Assembly: GCA_026168455.1 (NCBI GenBank)
Contig: CM047426.1
Coordinates: forward strand, 51,877,085-51,941,084
DNA: 64,000 nucleotides
Origin: Theocolax elegans
Taxonomy: Eukaryota > Arthropoda > Insecta > Hymenoptera > Cerocephalidae
Direction: 5' to 3'
Position 1 is the first letter of the stretch, and each line of letters starts with the position of its first letter. The notes under the pieces were generated by a model. The model worked only from the letters and a program-made list of their open reading frames with translations. It was not told the origin of the DNA and did no database searches. This document shows, piece by piece, positions 11,112 through 21,196 of this stretch. Made by a program: the position numbers and the translations under genes.

Positions 11112-11511
11112 ATGTCTTTAGAGAACGCGGTAGTATTTAAAGTGTTTAAAAAAGTGTTGAAAGATGTTCAACTCGAGAGACTTCGTCGAGGAGAACCTAG
11201 AGATATAGAAATTAATAGGCAGTTGTGCATATTAAGAAACCGAAGTTCGCGCTTCCGTATTTATAATAATCGCGTGAGTGATAGTCGTAGTGTTACTATT
11301 TACAGACGATCGCTTGTACAAAGCATGAAAGACATGTTTAAATCTTTTGTTGAAAATAAGAAAGAAGAATTTTTATACAAAGTTTTTAAGATTTGTATAC
11401 AGGAAAGTGATGTGACCCTTTTAAAAATTGTCATGGACGAGATGAAAAACCAATTTCCAGAAGGAGAAAAAACTAAACTTGTGTCGATACGATATCAACA
11501 AATTCTAGAAG
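11112..11511 (+). CDS. Probable exon 1 of the Polinton PolB transcript (unknown N-terminal domain)
   Basis: Starts at ATG 11112 (MSLENAVVFKVFKKV; the open frame begins earlier at non-ATG codons) and encodes about 133 residues, rich in Arg/Lys with helical segments (SMKDMFKSFVENKKEEF). It runs to a donor GAAG|GTAATT. Splicing to 11888-11953 and then 12114 keeps one reading frame through phase-1 junctions and enters the PolB frame. If unspliced it ends after 13 more codons at 11549. No domain recognised. It could instead be a separate small gene, as many Polintons carry one upstream of PolB. Confidence 0.6.
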
Positions 11512-11887
11512 GTAATTATAAAATTCATTCATTATATTTGTATAAGTGAAATATATATTTAGCGTCTAAAGTTATAAATGGATTAAAGCTAACACTGTTT
11601 TATATTATACTTGAAATGTACCTAAAAATTGAGTACTTATTTTATGGATAAAAATTATTTAAAAAATTTATGTTTTATTAAATATTAACTTTAATTTATC
11701 TTATTTTAATTTGTAATTTATATATTTAAATTGAAAATATTTGGATATTCAAATTTTATAAACTTATTTAAATACATAAGATACACAAGTTTAAACATTT
11801 TTCTCGACTTTGCTTTACTCAATTTATGATTAAATTATTTATTTTAATTTAAATATTAATGTATAATTGTTTTTATTTTACTTATAG

Positions 11888-11953
11888 AAAATGAGCAGGA
11901 TGCAGTGCATGATGACGAGTTGGATAGAAATGTTACATTACCTATCAATGATG
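11888..11953 (+). CDS. Probable exon 2 of the Polinton PolB transcript
   Basis: A 66-nt exon, preceded by the acceptor TTTATTTTACTTATAG and followed by the donor G|GTGAGTTT. It encodes 22 residues (acidic, DAVHDDELDRNV) in phase with exons 1 and 3, both junctions being phase 1. The flanking introns are about 376 and 160 nt and very AT-rich, as expected for small insect introns. Confidence 0.6.
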
Positions 11954-12674
11954 GTGAGTTTAAGATTTAAACATATTTATATCAATAAATTAAGAAATTA
12001 TACAAAAAAAATATTTATAAATAATATTAATCTCAAAAAATTTCAAAGTTGAATGAAAAATTTATTTTGAATTTTTAATACGTGAAATAATATGTGAAAT
12101 TTTATATTTTCAGAGAGTGTAGCAGAGAACGAAACCTCGTCTCCGTTCAATTCTCAAAATGGTGCAGGGATGTGTGAAAGAGAAGAAGAAGAAGAAGAAG
12201 AAGACGTTATTGGCGGTGCTGTAAATACAGATGAGAATCGTAAACAAGAGATAATAAGTAAGTCGTTCATTACTTTATACGAAGGCGAGGGATATTTTAA
12301 AAAATTTGTAACTAGTGCGCGAGTGATTATGTTAAAATTTCGGGATAATAACTTAACCGGAAATGTAACGACTGATTTAAACGAGTGTATGCAAGCGTTA
12401 TTTAGTTATATATTACGTACTTATGACCAAAATGATTTCATAGGGATCACAGTATCGAGTAATACTCTAAATCAGGGACCTATTTATAAATTTAAACGGT
12501 TAAATCAATATTCGGTTGAGGATTTATGGAGGTCAATAGAGTTAATATCTCAAAGTGCGCGAGAATTTAAAATTGATAACACATTTAAAATAACAGTAAC
12601 TTGTGTCAAATCGATAGATGGGAAAGGTCAAAGAAATAAATACACCAACTTTGACACGGTTATTTCTAAATCTA

Positions 12675-12678
12675 TAGT
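12675..12678. repeat. Gypsy target-site duplication, left (TAGT)
   Basis: TAGT directly before the 5' LTR and again at 21197-21200 directly after the 3' LTR. Removing the element plus one copy restores the polymerase reading frame. Confidence 0.9.
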
Positions 12679-13761
12679 TGCGACGCGCAATAATTGCACG
12701 CGCTAATTAATCATTTAGCATAATAATTATTAAGTTAACAAGTACAATTAATCATTAGGTTTAAGACTCGTAGTATTAAGATAGCCTCGCGATAGACACG
12801 TGCCGTTAAACGCGAGTTCAACGACCGCGCTATAAATAGATTGACCGCCTCCCCACTACTGTGCCTACTCGCCAGTTCATTGACCCCGTCCGGAGTGGGG
12901 AGACAGGCGCTATACGCATGCGCGCTCTCGTAGAATCGGGTATATAAGGCGCACCGAAACCACCAGTAGTCAGTCTGCAACTGGACGACAGATCGGACTG
13001 GCCGTGAGCACACGACCAGCCCGTTTCTCCGACCTAGTGCAGCAACCGTGGATACGTTCGTGAGCACACGTTCGTAAACACGGTTACCGTATACCGTACC
13101 GACCGTTACCGTAACCGCATCCTACCGTAGGCACCTCGTGAGCACACGTGGTGTCTAATCCTGTCCGTATCCTCGTGAGCGCACGTGGATTATCCCGACC
13201 GCACCCTCGTGAGCACACGTGGGTTATCCCGACCGTATCCTCGTGAGCACACGTGGATTATCCCGACCGCACCCTCGTGAGCACACGTGGGTTATCCCGA
13301 CCGCATCCTCGTGAGCACACGTGGATTATCCCGACCGTATCTTCGTGAGCACACGTAGATTATCCCGACCGCACCCTCGTGAGCACACGTGGGTTATCCC
13401 GACCGTATCCTCGTGAACATACATACTTGCCCGAACCGTATTACCGTGCGAGCATACACGATACCCGTTAGTCGCGTCCGTTTAGGAAACTAGCTATAAG
13501 ATAGCATTGTAAAGTTCGTAGATCGCGTAATAATTAAGTATTTTGTCTTGTTTTGATTACAGACTAATTAGCTATTTCACCCGACCAAGACCAGGCGGGC
13601 TGGCAGCACTTACACTATATCTTTGTTTATTTTTTTATATATCTGTACATAGTCTTAATAATAATTAGCCTTTATTATAAATAGTGGTACTTTATTTCAA
13701 ATTCCTTAAAAACCTGAATCCTGGAATCTGAGCAAGGTCCGGCAAGATTCACTCTGTTACA
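12679..13761 (+). repeat. Gypsy 5' LTR
   Basis: 1083 bp, TG...CA ends. TATATAAGG at 12941-12949, about 20 bp before a plausible initiator (CAGTAGTCAGTCTGC near 12963), marks the promoter. A 34-bp minisatellite fills about 13126-13445. AT-rich 3' portion. The minus-strand frame at 12735-13067 recurs in the 3' LTR and is incidental. Confidence 0.93.
13126..13445 (+). repeat. 34-bp minisatellite within the LTR, each unit with a CACGTG core
   Basis: Roughly nine imperfect units of CTCGTGAGCACACGTGG followed by RTTATCCCGACCGYAYC. Each unit carries the palindromic E-box core CACGTG. The same array is at 20561-20880 in the other LTR. It lies downstream of the TATA box, so it is transcribed as leader. 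Confidence 0.85.
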
Positions 13762-13779
13762 TGGCGCCCGAACAGTATT
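13762..13779 (+). other. Primer-binding site, tRNA-Lys type
   Basis: TGGCGCCCGAACAGTATT starts directly after the 5' LTR. Its first 14 bases match the complement of the 3' end of the lysine tRNA used by lysine-primed retroelements. Confidence 0.8.
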
Positions 13780-13912
13780 TGTAAAAGGAATTTGATTTTT
13801 TTTGCTCTGAATCTACGAAACTTCCGGACCGAATTGTTAAATTACACTTGGACGCCGCGATAACACTGACACTGGTACACTTGTATATCCGACATAATTA
13901 TAAGTTTGTAAA

Positions 13913-15019
13913 ATGGTTTCCGTGTCGTGGATTTATAAACTACAACGAGAAGAATTGATTGCTGAATTAACGAAACATAATTTACATACCGAAGGAATCG
14001 TTACCGAATTAAGACAACGTCTTATTGGGTTCGTACGCAAAAACGCCGAACTGTTTGCAAATAAAGAACTAGATCCAGAAGATTATAAGGAAAATCTAGA
14101 CATCACAAAGGACTTAGAAACCGACCACGCTAGCTTGAGACTTGAGGAATCAGCATTAGGAAATAATAAGGACTTCCCAAATAATCAACCGTCACAACCC
14201 CAAATGTTTTCTACACCTAGTTCACCGCATCTTCCAATATTACCGTCAAATAGAGAAGTTATGGACCAAATGAGAAAATGGAACTGCCATTTCGAAGGCA
14301 AAGATGTATATTCTTTTCTAGAACGAATAGAGGAGTTGAGACAAGTTTATAATTTCTCCGAGGAACAAATACTTCAAGGATTACCAGAACTCTTAAAAGG
14401 AAATGCTCTCCAGTGGTATCGAAATTATGCACGAAACTTGCATACCTGGGCAGAAGTCGAAGAACAATTACGAAATTTTTATTTACCACCATTGGAAAGA
14501 AGAAATTTAGGACGACAAGTCACAGCACGAGTTCAGAAACACAACGAAAACATTCGAGATTTTGCTACGGTGTTATCAACTCTAATGAGACGCAGAGGAG
14601 GATATGATCCAGAAGAACAATTAGATAATTTATATTATAATATGAAACCCGAACTTAGAATTCATATTAGGCGAACTGACATAAATAACATCAATGAATT
14701 GATCCAAAGAGTAGAGGAACATGAAGCAACCGTGCAGGAAGCAAACCAAGCTCAAAGAATCAGTAGAAATGAAGCGATGACCGTTACGAAACCGAATGCA
14801 ACTTACAAAAGAAACGAGTGTTGTTGGAGATGCAAACAGAGAGGGCATAACCGTAACCAGTGCCGCAATCCTCGTAAACTTTTTTGCTCTGTCTGTGGAA
14901 AAGATGGAGTCTACACTAGAGACTGTCATGGAACATACCAGGGAAACGAGCGAAGGACCGAGTCAGCAAGACCTACGGCTCGGTCCAGGAACGAGACAAC
15001 CGATATTTCGTCTTCGTAA
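13913..15019 (+). CDS. gag: Gypsy Gag polyprotein
   Basis: 368 residues from ATG 13913. Residues 1-40 resemble a SAP-like helix pair (REELIAELTKHNLHTEGIV). The capsid-type retrotransposon Gag core is at about 120-270 (GLPELLKGNALQWYRNY, then AEVEEQLRNFYLPP). Two C-terminal Cys motifs follow: CWRCKQRGHNRNQC, a canonical CCHC knuckle, and CSVCGKDGVYTRDC, which lacks the usual His spacing. It packages element RNA into particles. It ends at 15019, and the protease frame begins in the -1 phase near 15001, so Gag-Pol probably arises by -1 frameshifting. The frame is intact. Confidence 0.9.
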   Translation: MVSVSWIYKLQREELIAELTKHNLHTEGIVTELRQRLIGFVRKNAELFANKELDPEDYKENLDITKDLETDHASLRLEESALGNNKDFPNNQPSQPQMFSTPSSPHLPILPSNREVMDQMRKWNCHFEGKDVYSFLERIEELRQVYNFSEEQILQGLPELLKGNALQWYRNYARNLHTWAEVEEQLRNFYLPPLERRNLGRQVTARVQKHNENIRDFATVLSTLMRRRGGYDPEEQLDNLYYNMKPELRIHIRRTDINNINELIQRVEEHEATVQEANQAQRISRNEAMTVTKPNATYKRNECCWRCKQRGHNRNQCRNPRKLFCSVCGKDGVYTRDCHGTYQGNERRTESARPTARSRNETTDISSS

Positions 15020-15232
15020 ATGTTGAAGGTCGAAGATTTAAGGCACTTATAGATTCCGGTGCAGTCAGCTCTTTTATTAATGAAGTGACTGCAAAATGGT
15101 GCTACTCTCGAGGATGGCAAAAACAAGGAAGAATCAATCGTGCGATACTGACTGATGGCAGTGAAATACCGTTGGAAGATAATATCTCGGGAACCTGCTC
15201 AATAAATGGAAAGAAATAGAAGGAAATTTTCA
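15001..15232 (+). pseudogene. Gypsy aspartic protease, N-terminal part
   Basis: In the -1 frame relative to gag: FKALIDSGAVSSFINEV contains the DSGA active site of retropepsins. The reading stops at TAG after INGKK. The downstream bases resume the protease in another phase, as expected after loss of one A in an A run near 15210. The C-terminal part (STLRHHFLLGMDILPK) lies after the inserted gag copy at 15763. Confidence 0.8.
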
Positions 15233-15256
15233 CATCATGTCTACACTCCGACACCA

Positions 15257-15757
15257 TTTATAATTTCTCCGAGGAACAAATACTTCAAGGATTACCAGAA
15301 CTCTTAAAAGGAATGCTCTCCAGTGGTATCGAAATATGCACGAAACTTGCATACCTGGGCAGAAGTCGAAGAACAATTACGAAATTTTTATTTACCACCA
15401 TTGGAAAGAAGAAATTTAGGACGACAAGTCACAGCACGAGTTCAGAAACACAACGAAAACATTCGAGATTTTGCTACGGTGTTATCAACTCTAATGAGAC
15501 GCAGAGGAGGATATGATCCAGAAGAACAATTAGATAATTTATATTATAATATGAAACCCGAACTTAGAATTCATATTAGGCGAACTGACATAAATAACAT
15601 CAATGAATTGATCCAAAGAGTAGAGGAACATGAAGCAACCGTGCAGGAAGCAAACCAAGCTCAAAGAATCAGTAGAAATGAAGCGATGACCGTTACGAAA
15701 CCGAATGCAACTTACAAAAGAAACGAGTGTTGTTGGAGATGCAAACAGAGAGGGCAT
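15257..15757 (+). repeat. Duplicated gag segment inserted in protease
   Basis: Copy of 14346-14848 with two single-base deletions in homopolymers (AAA to AA, TT to T). It is flanked by a 27-bp direct repeat of protease sequence (15233-15259 and 15755-15781, CATCATGTCTACACTCCG and onward). The copied Gag frame (15323-15943) is not a separate gene. Confidence 0.9.
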
Positions 15758-15762
15758 CATGT

Positions 15763-17027
15763 CTACACTCCGACACCATTTCTTATTGGGAATGGATATC
15801 CTGCCAAAATTAGGATTCAAAATGACTCTACAAGGAAAAGAGTTCCATCCAGAAAACAGACCAGCTCCGTCCGAACTGTGCCAATTAGAAACTCAACCGG
15901 GTCTATTAGATATCAAAATAGAGGAACGACAAATAATAGATAGAATTATTGAACAAGCCCGTCAAGATTTCGCGGAAATACAAGGCCCAACACCGTTACT
16001 AACCTACGACCTTCAGCTTAGTAATCCAACACCGATAAAACAACGATACCGTGCCCGAAATCCAGCAATGCAGAAAATCATCAATGAAGAAATTGATAAA
16101 ATGTTAAAAGAAGGTGTTATAGAACCTTCTATAAGTCCGTGGAGTTCTCCTATAGTTCTGGCGAAGAAGAAAGATGGAAAATACCGTTTTTGTGTAGATT
16201 TTCGTCGACTCAACGAAGTAACCATCAAAGATGCATACCCACTACCGAAAATAAATGCCACTTTAGATAAACTACGAGGAGCTCGTTATCTTAGTACCAT
16301 CGACCTGAAAAATGGATACTGGCAAGTACCCTTAACCGACAACAGTAAACCATTAACTGCTTTCACCGTACCAGGACGACATTTCCAATTCAAAGTTTTA
16401 CCTTTCGGACTTCATTCAGCACCGGCAGCTTTTCAACGAATGATATCAGAAGGAGTAGTAACACCCGATTTAGAACCGCACGTCTTTTGCTATTTGGATG
16501 ACATAATTATTATATCGGAAACATTTGAAGAACACATTCAACTTGTCCAGGAAGTTTTTCGACGTTTAAAAGCTGCAAAACTAAAACCGAATTGGGAAAA
16601 GAGCCATTTTGGTAGGCAACGACTACGTTATCTAGGTCATGTAATTGATTCAGACGGTATACACACCGATCCCGATAAAGTAAAAGCCGTCACTACGTTA
16701 TCAGCTCCAACTACCTTGAAGGAACTCCGCCGATTTAATGGACTGATCTCATGGTATCGACGTTTTATACCCAACGTGTCCAAAACTACCGCACCGCTTA
16801 GCAAATTGTTAAGAAAAAATACCACTTGGCACTGGGGACCTGAGCAACAAGAAGCCTTCGATAAAATCAAAGAACATTTAACAAATGCTCCCATTTTAAC
16901 ATGCCCGGATTTTGAAAAAACAATGTGTTTACAAACAGATGCTAGTAACGATGGGCTAGGAGCAGTATTAACTCAAGAAATAGATGGACAAGAAAAGGTC
17001 CATAGCGTATGCCAGCAGAAACTTTAA
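15763..17027 (+). pseudogene. pol: Gypsy pol, first part: protease end, reverse transcriptase, start of RNase H
   Basis: Reads protease C-terminus (LLGMDILPKLGF), RT fingers (VIEPSISPWSSPIVLAKKKD), FRRLNEVTIKDAYPLP, the palm motif CYLDDIIII, and then the start of RNase H (LQTDASNDGLGAVL). It breaks near 17000 through one extra C and then one extra A relative to the second copy, ending at 17027. Except for the tandem duplication and these indels, the enzyme looks intact. Confidence 0.88.
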
Positions 17028-17101
17028 ATAAAGCAGAGAAAAACTACTCTGCCACCGAAAAAGAATGCCTAGCAGTAAAATGGGGTATCTGGAAAATGCG
17101 C

Positions 17102-17728
17102 AGAACCGCACGTCTTTTGCTATTTGGATGACATAATTATTATATCGGAAACATTTGAAGAACACATTCAACTTGTCCAGGAAGTTTTTCGACGTTTAAA
17201 AGCTGCAAAACTAAAACCGAATTGGGAAAAGAGCCATTTTGGTAGGCAACGACTACGTTATCTAGGTCATGTAATTGATTCAGACGGTATACACACCGAT
17301 CCCGATAAAGTAAAAGCCGTCACTACGTTATCAGCTCCAACTACCTTGAAGGAACTCCGCCGATTTAATGGACTGATCTCATGGTATCGACGTTTTATAC
17401 CCAACGTGTCCAAAACTACCGCACCGCTTAGCAAATTGTTAAGAAAAAATACCACTTGGCACTGGGGACCTGAGCAACAAGAAGCCTTCGATAAAATCAA
17501 AGAACATTTAACAAATGCTCCCATTTTAACATGCCCGGATTTTGAAAAAACAATGTGTTTACAAACAGATGCTAGTAACGATGGGCTAGGAGCAGTATTA
17601 ACTCAAGAAATAGATGGACAAGAAAAGGTCATAGCGTATGCCAGCAGAACTTTAAATAAAGCAGAGAAAAACTACTCTGCCACCGAAAAAGAATGCCTAG
17701 CAGTAAAATGGGGTATCTGGAAAATGCG
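17102..17728 (+). repeat. Tandem duplication of RT/RNase H segment
   Basis: Copy of 16472-17100 with one base fewer at each of two homopolymers. The junction at 17101 joins the end of one copy to the YLDD region again. A recent tandem duplication or an assembly error. Confidence 0.9.
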
Positions 17729-19196
17729 AGACTACTTAGAAGGTTACCATTTTGTAGTATTAACCGATCATCAATCTTTGAAATGGTTAGAAAAAATTGA
17801 TAATCCGTCAGGAAGAATTGCTCGTTGGAGAATGGAATTAGACCAATGGGATATGGAAATCCGTTACCGAAGAGGAGCCGAAAACAATGTAGCCGATGCT
17901 TTATCACGACAGCCTATCGAACTATGTTCTGTAGCCAACCGTAAAAACTGCTCGTGGTATAATACAAAGTTTAAAGAAGTAAAAACGCAACCGAAGGAGA
18001 ATCCGGAATTTTGTATTAAAGAAGGGAAATTATACAAGCATATTCTACATACGTTAGACTTTAATGAGGAAGATCCGAACGAACAATGGAAATTATGCAT
18101 TCCAAAAACTGACCGAAACCGAGTCCTGCAAGAATGTCACGACGAATCAACAGCCGGACACTTAGGTATTGGAAAAACTCTCGTACGCTTATCACGTTAT
18201 TATTATTGGCCTGGAATTTTACGAGACGGAGCAAAATACGTAAGGAATTGTACTAAATGCCAACAATATAAAGTACAACAACAAACGAAAGCCGGTCTTA
18301 TGCATCCAACAAATGTTCAACAACCATGGGAAATGGTATCAATAGATCTTGTAGGACCACAACCTCGATCCACTAACGGAAAAATTTGGTTACTTGTAAT
18401 GCAAGATCGTTTTACCAAATGGATAGAACTGAGAGCTTTGAATAAAGCCACCGGAAAAGCTATTGCAAAAGCCATTAAAGAACAAGTAATTCTCCGACAC
18501 GGATGCCCAAAAACTATAGTCAGCGATAATGGTAAACAATTTATTAGTAAAGAAGTAGAAGACTTATTAAAGAATCACGGAATTACACACCGAAAGACAC
18601 CGCCATATACACCGCAATGTAATCCCGTTGAAAGAGCAAACCGTGTAATTAAAACTATAATTGCTCAATACATAGAGAAAAATCAAACCAAGTGGGATAA
18701 TCACCTACCCGAAATTGCCTTCGCATATAATACCGCTCACAGTGATTCTACTGGATTTTCCCCTGCATACCTGAATTATGGAAGAGAATTTACCATCCAT
18801 CAACCAACAAGTAGTGCTACTTGTAATACCGAAACCCGCATTAAGAGAATACACGACTCTATTGAATTAGTTAAAATAAATCTCGCCCAAAGTTTCCAAA
18901 AGCAACAAAAGCACTACGATCTTCGACGAAGAGCATGGACACCAAATATAGGTGATAAGGTATGGATGAAGACTTTTAAGCTGTCTAACAAAGCAGAAAA
19001 ATTTAATGCAAAGCTAGCACCCAAATTCGACGGACCGTACGTAGTAAAACGAAAAATATCACCAGTTATTTTTGATTTACAAAGAAATGGGCGAATAACT
19101 AAACATATTCACGTCAAAGATATCAAGCCGCATTATGAAAACTCCGTAAACACCGTGATAATACCTATAGAAGCCGCAGGGCACCTGTTACATTAA
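17124..19196 (+). CDS. pol: Gypsy pol, second part: RT C-terminus, RNase H, integrase
   Basis: 690 residues. It repeats the RT from the YLDD region, then gives RNase H (LQTDASNDGLGAVL, EKECLAVKWG, LTDHQSLKWL, RRGAENNVADALSR). The integrase follows, with an HHCC zinc domain (HDESTAGHLG ... CTKCQQYK) and a catalytic core with D (SIDLVGPQP), D (VSDNGKQF) and E (NPVERANRVI). The C-terminal GPY-type domain is KFDGPYVVKRK. No stop occurs. It copies genomic RNA and inserts the cDNA; the 4-bp duplication fits Gypsy integrases. Confidence 0.92.
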   Translation: MDDIIIISETFEEHIQLVQEVFRRLKAAKLKPNWEKSHFGRQRLRYLGHVIDSDGIHTDPDKVKAVTTLSAPTTLKELRRFNGLISWYRRFIPNVSKTTAPLSKLLRKNTTWHWGPEQQEAFDKIKEHLTNAPILTCPDFEKTMCLQTDASNDGLGAVLTQEIDGQEKVIAYASRTLNKAEKNYSATEKECLAVKWGIWKMRDYLEGYHFVVLTDHQSLKWLEKIDNPSGRIARWRMELDQWDMEIRYRRGAENNVADALSRQPIELCSVANRKNCSWYNTKFKEVKTQPKENPEFCIKEGKLYKHILHTLDFNEEDPNEQWKLCIPKTDRNRVLQECHDESTAGHLGIGKTLVRLSRYYYWPGILRDGAKYVRNCTKCQQYKVQQQTKAGLMHPTNVQQPWEMVSIDLVGPQPRSTNGKIWLLVMQDRFTKWIELRALNKATGKAIAKAIKEQVILRHGCPKTIVSDNGKQFISKEVEDLLKNHGITHRKTPPYTPQCNPVERANRVIKTIIAQYIEKNQTKWDNHLPEIAFAYNTAHSDSTGFSPAYLNYGREFTIHQPTSSATCNTETRIKRIHDSIELVKINLAQSFQKQQKHYDLRRRAWTPNIGDKVWMKTFKLSNKAEKFNAKLAPKFDGPYVVKRKISPVIFDLQRNGRITKHIHVKDIKPHYENSVNTVIIPIEAAGHLLH

Positions 19197-19329
19197 AATA
19201 AAAAGTAATCCGCTAGATGGCTACGCGAATCTCCACCACTCGCTGTAAAAAGTAATAACTTCAAGTTATATATATGAGTTCCCAGAAACGAATTTTATCA
19301 GTCCATCTCAAGACATTGAAAAGTGAACA

Positions 19330-20145
19330 ATGGAAGCAATCTTTGAAGAAATGATCCGAGAGCTCGACGAAACAGGTTTCGCTTGGTTCGATGCTCTCCG
19401 TGAGGAGAATCTAGAGCAATACGTGCCGCAGCCAGTAAATGGTAACGCCTCAACCATCCTCACGTATACTCCGTCGCAAATTCCGAGTAAGACAACCGCA
19501 GTGGTAAAAAGAAAACCGAGGATCATAAGCGAGGTGCCAATAAGACGCCGGTACCGCATATTGCGTCCGCAACAAGCGGACACGGCACAAATCGAGATCA
19601 TTGATTTAACCAGTATCGACGACGCACCCACGCAACCCACGGTACGGCACACATCCATGGACTTACCCCTGCCACTCTTCGCCATAGACGGGACACACGG
19701 ACAGCAAGGCCCGAACCGACCATCAACACCGGTACTGCACCCAGAGCCAGAACCAGAACCAGTGCAACCACCGATGCCAGTACCCGTACCGGAGATAGAC
19801 AGACCCCGGTACCAAGACAGAACCCAGATGTTGCCGTACGTCTTACGACAGATTCCGGATGGCCCCATGGTCTCGGTACCACTAGGAGTGAAAAAGTACG
19901 TGGTCCGGCACGAAGGATACAAAAGACTCCTACGGCTGAATCCACGCACGGGTGACATTCGACATGCTGGCGCAGTAAAACTGGTAAATTTACACACTTT
20001 TGCGCTAATTAAGATAGTAGTTTTATTCTTTAATATTTTTATTTTTCTTTCACTATTTTCTCCGATTGTAAGAGTGAAATACCGAAATTTCACTCTCCGA
20101 AGAAAGAGAGGAATGCGACGCGCAATAATTGCACGCGCTAATTAA
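19330..20145 (+). CDS. Gypsy third ORF, unknown product (env position)
   Basis: 271 residues from ATG 19330, 134 bp after pol, with the last 11 codons in the 3' LTR. The N-terminus is acidic-helical (EEMIRELDETGFAWFDALRE). A hydrophobic-acidic stretch IEIIDLTSIDD resembles a SUMO-interacting motif. A Pro-Glu run (PEPEPEP) and PMPVPVPEIDRP follow. A hydrophobic segment near the C-terminus (IKIVVLFFNIFIFLSLF) could span a membrane and is followed by an Arg-rich tail. There is no signal peptide or furin site, so it is not a typical envelope protein. The opposite-strand frames here are shadows. Confidence 0.6.
   Translation: MEAIFEEMIRELDETGFAWFDALREENLEQYVPQPVNGNASTILTYTPSQIPSKTTAVVKRKPRIISEVPIRRRYRILRPQQADTAQIEIIDLTSIDDAPTQPTVRHTSMDLPLPLFAIDGTHGQQGPNRPSTPVLHPEPEPEPVQPPMPVPVPEIDRPRYQDRTQMLPYVLRQIPDGPMVSVPLGVKKYVVRHEGYKRLLRLNPRTGDIRHAGAVKLVNLHTFALIKIVVLFFNIFIFLSLFSPIVRVKYRNFTLRRKRGMRRAIIARAN
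20099..20113 (+). other. Polypurine tract of the Gypsy element
   Basis: GAAGAAAGAGAGGAA directly before the 3' LTR, the expected primer site for plus-strand synthesis. Confidence 0.9.
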
Positions 20146-21196
20146 TCATTTAGCATAATAATTATTAAGTTAACAAGTACAATTAATCATTAGGTTTAAG
20201 ACTCGTAGTATTAAGATAGCCTCGCGATAGACACGTGCCGTTAAACGCGAGTTCAACGACCGCGCTATAAATAGATTGACCGCCTCCCCACTACTGTGCC
20301 TACTCGCCAGTTCATTGACCCCGTCCGGAGTGGGGAGACAGGCGCTATACGCATGCGCGCTCTCGTAGAATCGGGTATATAAGGCGCACCGAAACCACCA
20401 GTAGTCAGTCTGCAACTGGACGACAGATCGGACTGGCCGTGAGCACACGACCAGCCCGTTTCTCCGACCTAGTGCAGCAACCGTGGATACGTTCGTGAGC
20501 ACACGTTCGTAAACACGGTTACCGTATACCGTACCGACCGTTACCGTAACCGCATCCTACCGTAGGCACCTCGTGAGCACACGTGGTGTCTAATCCTGTC
20601 CGTATCCTCGTGAGCGCACGTGGATTATCCCGACCGCACCCTCGTGAGCACACGTGGGTTATCCCGACCGTATCCTCGTGAGCACACGTGGATTATCCCG
20701 ACCGCACCCTCGTGAGCACACGTGGGTTATCCCGACCGCATCCTCGTGAGCACACGTGGATTATCCTGACCGTATCTTCGTGAGCACACGTAGATTATCC
20801 CGACCGCACCCTCGTGAGCACACGTGGGTTATCCCGACCGTATCCTCGTGAACATACATACTTGCCCGAACCGTATTACCGTGCGAGCATACACGATACC
20901 CGTTAGTCGCGTCCGTTTAGGAAACTAGCTATAAGATAGCATTGTAAAGTTCGTAGATCGCGTAATAATTAAGTATTTTGTCTTGTTTTGATTACAGACT
21001 AATTAGCTATTTCACCCGACCAAGACCAGGCGGGCTGGCAGCACTTACACTATATCTTTGTTTATTTTTTTATATATCTGTACATAGTCTTAATAATAAT
21101 TAGCCTTTATTATAAATAGTGGTACTTTATTTCAAATTCCTTAAAAACCTGAATCCTGGAATCTGAGCAAGGTCCGGCAAGATTCACTCTGTTACA
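20114..21196 (+). repeat. Gypsy 3' LTR
   Basis: 1083 bp, same length as the 5' LTR and nearly identical. TATATAAGG at 20376-20384; minisatellite at about 20561-20880. Followed by the TAGT duplication (21197-21200). Confidence 0.93.

Larger units (their letters stand above)
12679..21196 (+). mobile_element. Gypsy-type LTR retrotransposon nested in the Polinton
   Basis: An 8518-bp element with two 1083-bp LTRs (TGCGACGCGC...TGTTACA), a lysine-tRNA-type primer-binding site, gag, pol (protease, RT, RNase H, integrase), a third ORF, and a polypurine tract before the 3' LTR. The pol order places it in Metaviridae/Ty3-Gypsy. Two internal duplications (gag sequence inside protease, and a 0.63-kb RT/RNase H tandem copy) break pol as assembled. 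The LTRs are nearly identical; I noted one difference (C/T at 20767), so the insertion is recent relative to the decay of the host Polinton. Confidence 0.95.

Noticed and set aside
12735..13067. 110-codon minus-strand frame, identical at 20170-20502
   Set aside because: It repeats because the LTR repeats; no family resemblance and it is antisense to the LTR promoter.
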